Shown here: one piece after another, positions 31,083 to 32,575 of the stretch
Layout: every line of letters starts with the position of its first letter
Numbering within the stretch: the stretch's first letter is position 1
Source of the DNA: Ramlibacter sp.
GTDB lineage: Bacteria; Pseudomonadota; Gammaproteobacteria; Burkholderiales; Burkholderiaceae_C
Direction: 5' to 3'
DNA: 32,575 nt
Assembly: GCF_028291745.1 (NCBI RefSeq)
Contig: NZ_JAQGNQ010000039.1
Span: 1-32,575, forward strand
Position numbers and translations under genes: made by a program
The notes under the pieces: generated by a model
What the model was told of the DNA's origin: nothing
The model's database searches: none
What the model saw: the letters and a program-made list of their open reading frames with translations, nothing else

Positions 31083-32270
31083 TCACGGCGGCGAGATTGG
31101 CGAGGACAGGCACCGACCTGGCTGAAGCAAGCCCGCTCCGACGTTGCGGATGTCCGCGGTGCCGAGCAGCGAAAGGTTGCGCTGGATCTCCGCCTTCAGG
31201 ATGTCGATCACGCGGCCGACGCCAGCCTGGCCCGCGATGGTCGCTCCATAGAGCATGGGCCGACCCAGGAAGACGATGCGAGCGCCGAGCGCGACCGCCT
31301 TGAGTACGTCCGCGCCGCGGCGAAAGCCCCCGTCGATCATCAAGGGGAAGTCGGCCGGAACCGCCGCCTTGATTGCCGGAAGGGCGAGCAGCGGCGCCAT
31401 CGCCCCATCGAGCTGGCGCCCGCCATGGTTGGAGACGATCACGCCATCGAGCTTGCGGGCCGCCGCCTCGCGTGCGTCCGCGGGATGGAGGATGCCCTTC
31501 ACGACCAGCCGTCCGGGCCAGCGTTCCCGCAGCCAGCTCAGGTGCTCCCAGGTCAGCAGCTCCCGGCCGCCGCGAAAGCCTTGTGCCGGCTCCTCGGTGA
31601 TCGCCGGGCCGATCTCTTCGTACAGGTTGGTGAAGCGTGGCACGCCGGATGTGAGCAGCGTGCGGGCCAGCACGTCTACCAGCCAGCGTGGATGCAGCAT
31701 GCCGTCCCAGGCCAGCCGGGCACTGGGACGAAAGGGAATCAGGAAGCCGTTGCGCAGGTTGTTCTCGCGGTTGCCGGCCACCGGCGTATCGCAGGTGACG
31801 ACCAACACGTCGACGGCAGCGCGTTGCAGCCGCTGCAGGATGCGGCCCAGGCGCGCGGTGTCGCCGGGGAAGTAGCCCTGGTACCAGATGCCAGGGGTTT
31901 CCCGCTGCAACTGCTCCATCGGCATGGTCGAAGCGCCACTCAGGATGAAGGGCAGCTCCGCCGCCTGTGCCGCGCGCGCCAGGGCCAGCTCGCACTCGTG
32001 GCGGCAGATCGCCGTCACGCCCATGGGCGCGACGCCGATGGGTGACGCGTAGCGCCGGCCCCAGAGTTCCACGGACTGCGAGACACCGGCCACGCCGCTC
32101 AGGCCGCGCGGACGGAACATCAAGGTCTCGAAGGCCTCGCGGTTCGCGCGCAGCGACACGCTGTCTTCCGTGCCACCAGCAACGAACTCGTGGACAAGAC
32201 GCGGCAGGCGGCGGCGTGCCGCGCGCTCGAAATCCGCGACGCTGAGAAATCGATCGAGGCGGATGATCAG
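31083..32270 (-). CDS. FMN-dependent alpha-hydroxy-acid oxidase/dehydrogenase
   Basis: A TIM-barrel flavoprotein of about 395 residues. Motifs: SPIGVAPMGVTAICRHECEL, PFILSGASTMPMEQL, IWYQGYFPGDTARL, LVVTCDTPVAGNRENNLRNG, GRLVVKGILHPADA (FMN lysine), SNHGGRQLDGA (catalytic His) and DGGFRRGADVLKAVALGA, then FLGRPMLYG (phosphate). It oxidises 2-hydroxy acids such as lactate or mandelate to 2-oxo acids. The start is a puzzle: similarity (RRRLPRLVHEFVAGGTEDSV) extends at least 20 codons upstream of the only standard start (GTG at 32159). The frame there is open to a TGA but offers only CTG at 32270, which I use provisionally. It lies 19 bp after the Bug gene end, so probably one operon. Confidence 0.85.
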   Translation of the reverse strand: MIIRLDRFLSVADFERAARRRLPRLVHEFVAGGTEDSVSLRANREAFETLMFRPRGLSGVAGVSQSVELWGRRYASPIGVAPMGVTAICRHECELALARAAQAAELPFILSGASTMPMEQLQRETPGIWYQGYFPGDTARLGRILQRLQRAAVDVLVVTCDTPVAGNRENNLRNGFLIPFRPSARLAWDGMLHPRWLVDVLARTLLTSGVPRFTNLYEEIGPAITEEPAQGFRGGRELLTWEHLSWLRERWPGRLVVKGILHPADAREAAARKLDGVIVSNHGGRQLDGAMAPLLALPAIKAAVPADFPLMIDGGFRRGADVLKAVALGARIVFLGRPMLYGATIAGQAGVGRVIDILKAEIQRNLSLLGTADIRNVGAGLLQPGRCLSSPISPP

Positions 32271-32289
32271 GCTCCCGCTCGCGTCGCGC

Positions 32290-32575
32290 TCATTGGGCGG
32301 TCACGCCGGCGGTCTTGACGATCTTCGCGTACGTGGCGATCTCGGAGCGGATGAACTGACCGAATTCCGCACCGCTCGTGCCCGAGGCATCGAGTCCCAG
32401 GGCCACAAGCCTCTCCTTGACGTCCGGCATGGCCAGGATGTGCTGCAGCTCCTGACTGAGCTTTGAAACGATGGGAGCCGGCGTGCTGGCGGGCGCCACG
32501 AGGCCGTACCAGGTGCCGGTCTCGAAGCCGGGCAGCACGGTTTCGCTCAGCGTCGGCACTTCGGGGAAGGCCGCG
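32290..32575 (-). CDS. Bug/TctC-family substrate-binding protein, C-terminal part (runs off the window)
   Basis: The last 95 or so residues of a Bug protein; the 5' part lies beyond the window end. Family features are AAFPEVPTLSETVLPGFE, WYGLVAPASTPAPIVSKL, MPDVKERLVALGLDASG, then EFGQFIRSEIATYAKIVKTA and GVTAQ at the stop. It precedes the alpha-hydroxy-acid oxidase gene by 19 bp on the same strand, so the two are probably co-transcribed, and its ligand could be a 2-hydroxy acid. It is the fifth Bug gene in 32 kb, again with no TctAB in view. Confidence 0.92.
   Translation of the reverse strand, partial: AAFPEVPTLSETVLPGFETGTWYGLVAPASTPAPIVSKLSQELQHILAMPDVKERLVALGLDASGTSGAEFGQFIRSEIATYAKIVKTAGVTAQ

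Noticed and set aside
1..32575. CRISPR arrays, tRNA, rRNA or riboswitches
   Set aside because: No regularly spaced repeats, no tRNA cloverleaf with a CCA-type end and no conserved riboswitch core were found on either strand by eye.

Overview
The window is GC-rich DNA with the gene content of a betaproteobacterium of the order Burkholderiales, most likely a Comamonadaceae or Alcaligenaceae relative. The main reason is the number of orphan Bug/TctC periplasmic solute-binding proteins: four complete, one cut by the window end and one relic, with no TctA or TctB membrane partner. Each is tied to a small catabolic operon with its own regulator, which is typical of these environmental heterotrophs. 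No housekeeping, rRNA or tRNA gene was seen, so this is accessory catabolic territory.

Layout. 1-1617: an unrecognised protein, then a decayed tyrosine-recombinase fragment and nested inverted repeats. 1618-6111: an M20 amidohydrolase plus Bug protein (minus), divergent from a SHMT-like PLP enzyme plus LysR regulator (plus). 6112-7261: a 3'-truncated nucleotidyltransferase and unassigned DNA. 7262-12349 (module A): Bug, FAD oxidoreductase, HCCA-isomerase-like protein and epoxide hydrolase on minus, divergent from a GntR/UTRA regulator, with a palindrome placed exactly inside the promoter spacer. 12350-12560: a Bug C-terminal relic. 12561-18442 (module B): LysR, divergent from FAD oxidoreductase, Bug, DenD-like dehydrogenase, OtnK-like kinase and a short OtnI-like fragment. 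18612-20336: an ArsR, SRPBCC, alpha/beta-hydrolase operon. 20630-27184 (module C): LysR, divergent from Bug, ADP-forming acyl-CoA synthetase, atypical crotonase, aldehyde dehydrogenase and an internally deleted second crotonase. 27429-32575: a PsiF-like secreted protein, a metallo-beta-lactamase-fold hydrolase, a dead IS30-type transposase, an AcuI/YhdH-like reductase, an FMN alpha-hydroxy-acid oxidase and the 3' end of another Bug gene.

How the genes may work together. Modules A and B are built alike: a Bug binding protein, a FAD oxidoreductase of one family and downstream enzymes. Module B looks like a tetronate (erythronate/threonate-like) acid pathway that has lost its isomerase and lacks the decarboxylase. 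Module C has the gene logic of CoA-dependent side-chain cleavage (synthetase, hydratase/lyase, aldehyde dehydrogenase), as in ferulate-type catabolism, but the substrate is unknown.

Almost every junction between modules carries a broken gene (recombinase, nucleotidyltransferase, Bug relic, OtnI, crotonase, IS30). The window therefore reads as a mosaic assembled by repeated insertion and deletion. All functional calls come from reading motifs and overall protein character by eye; no database search was possible.
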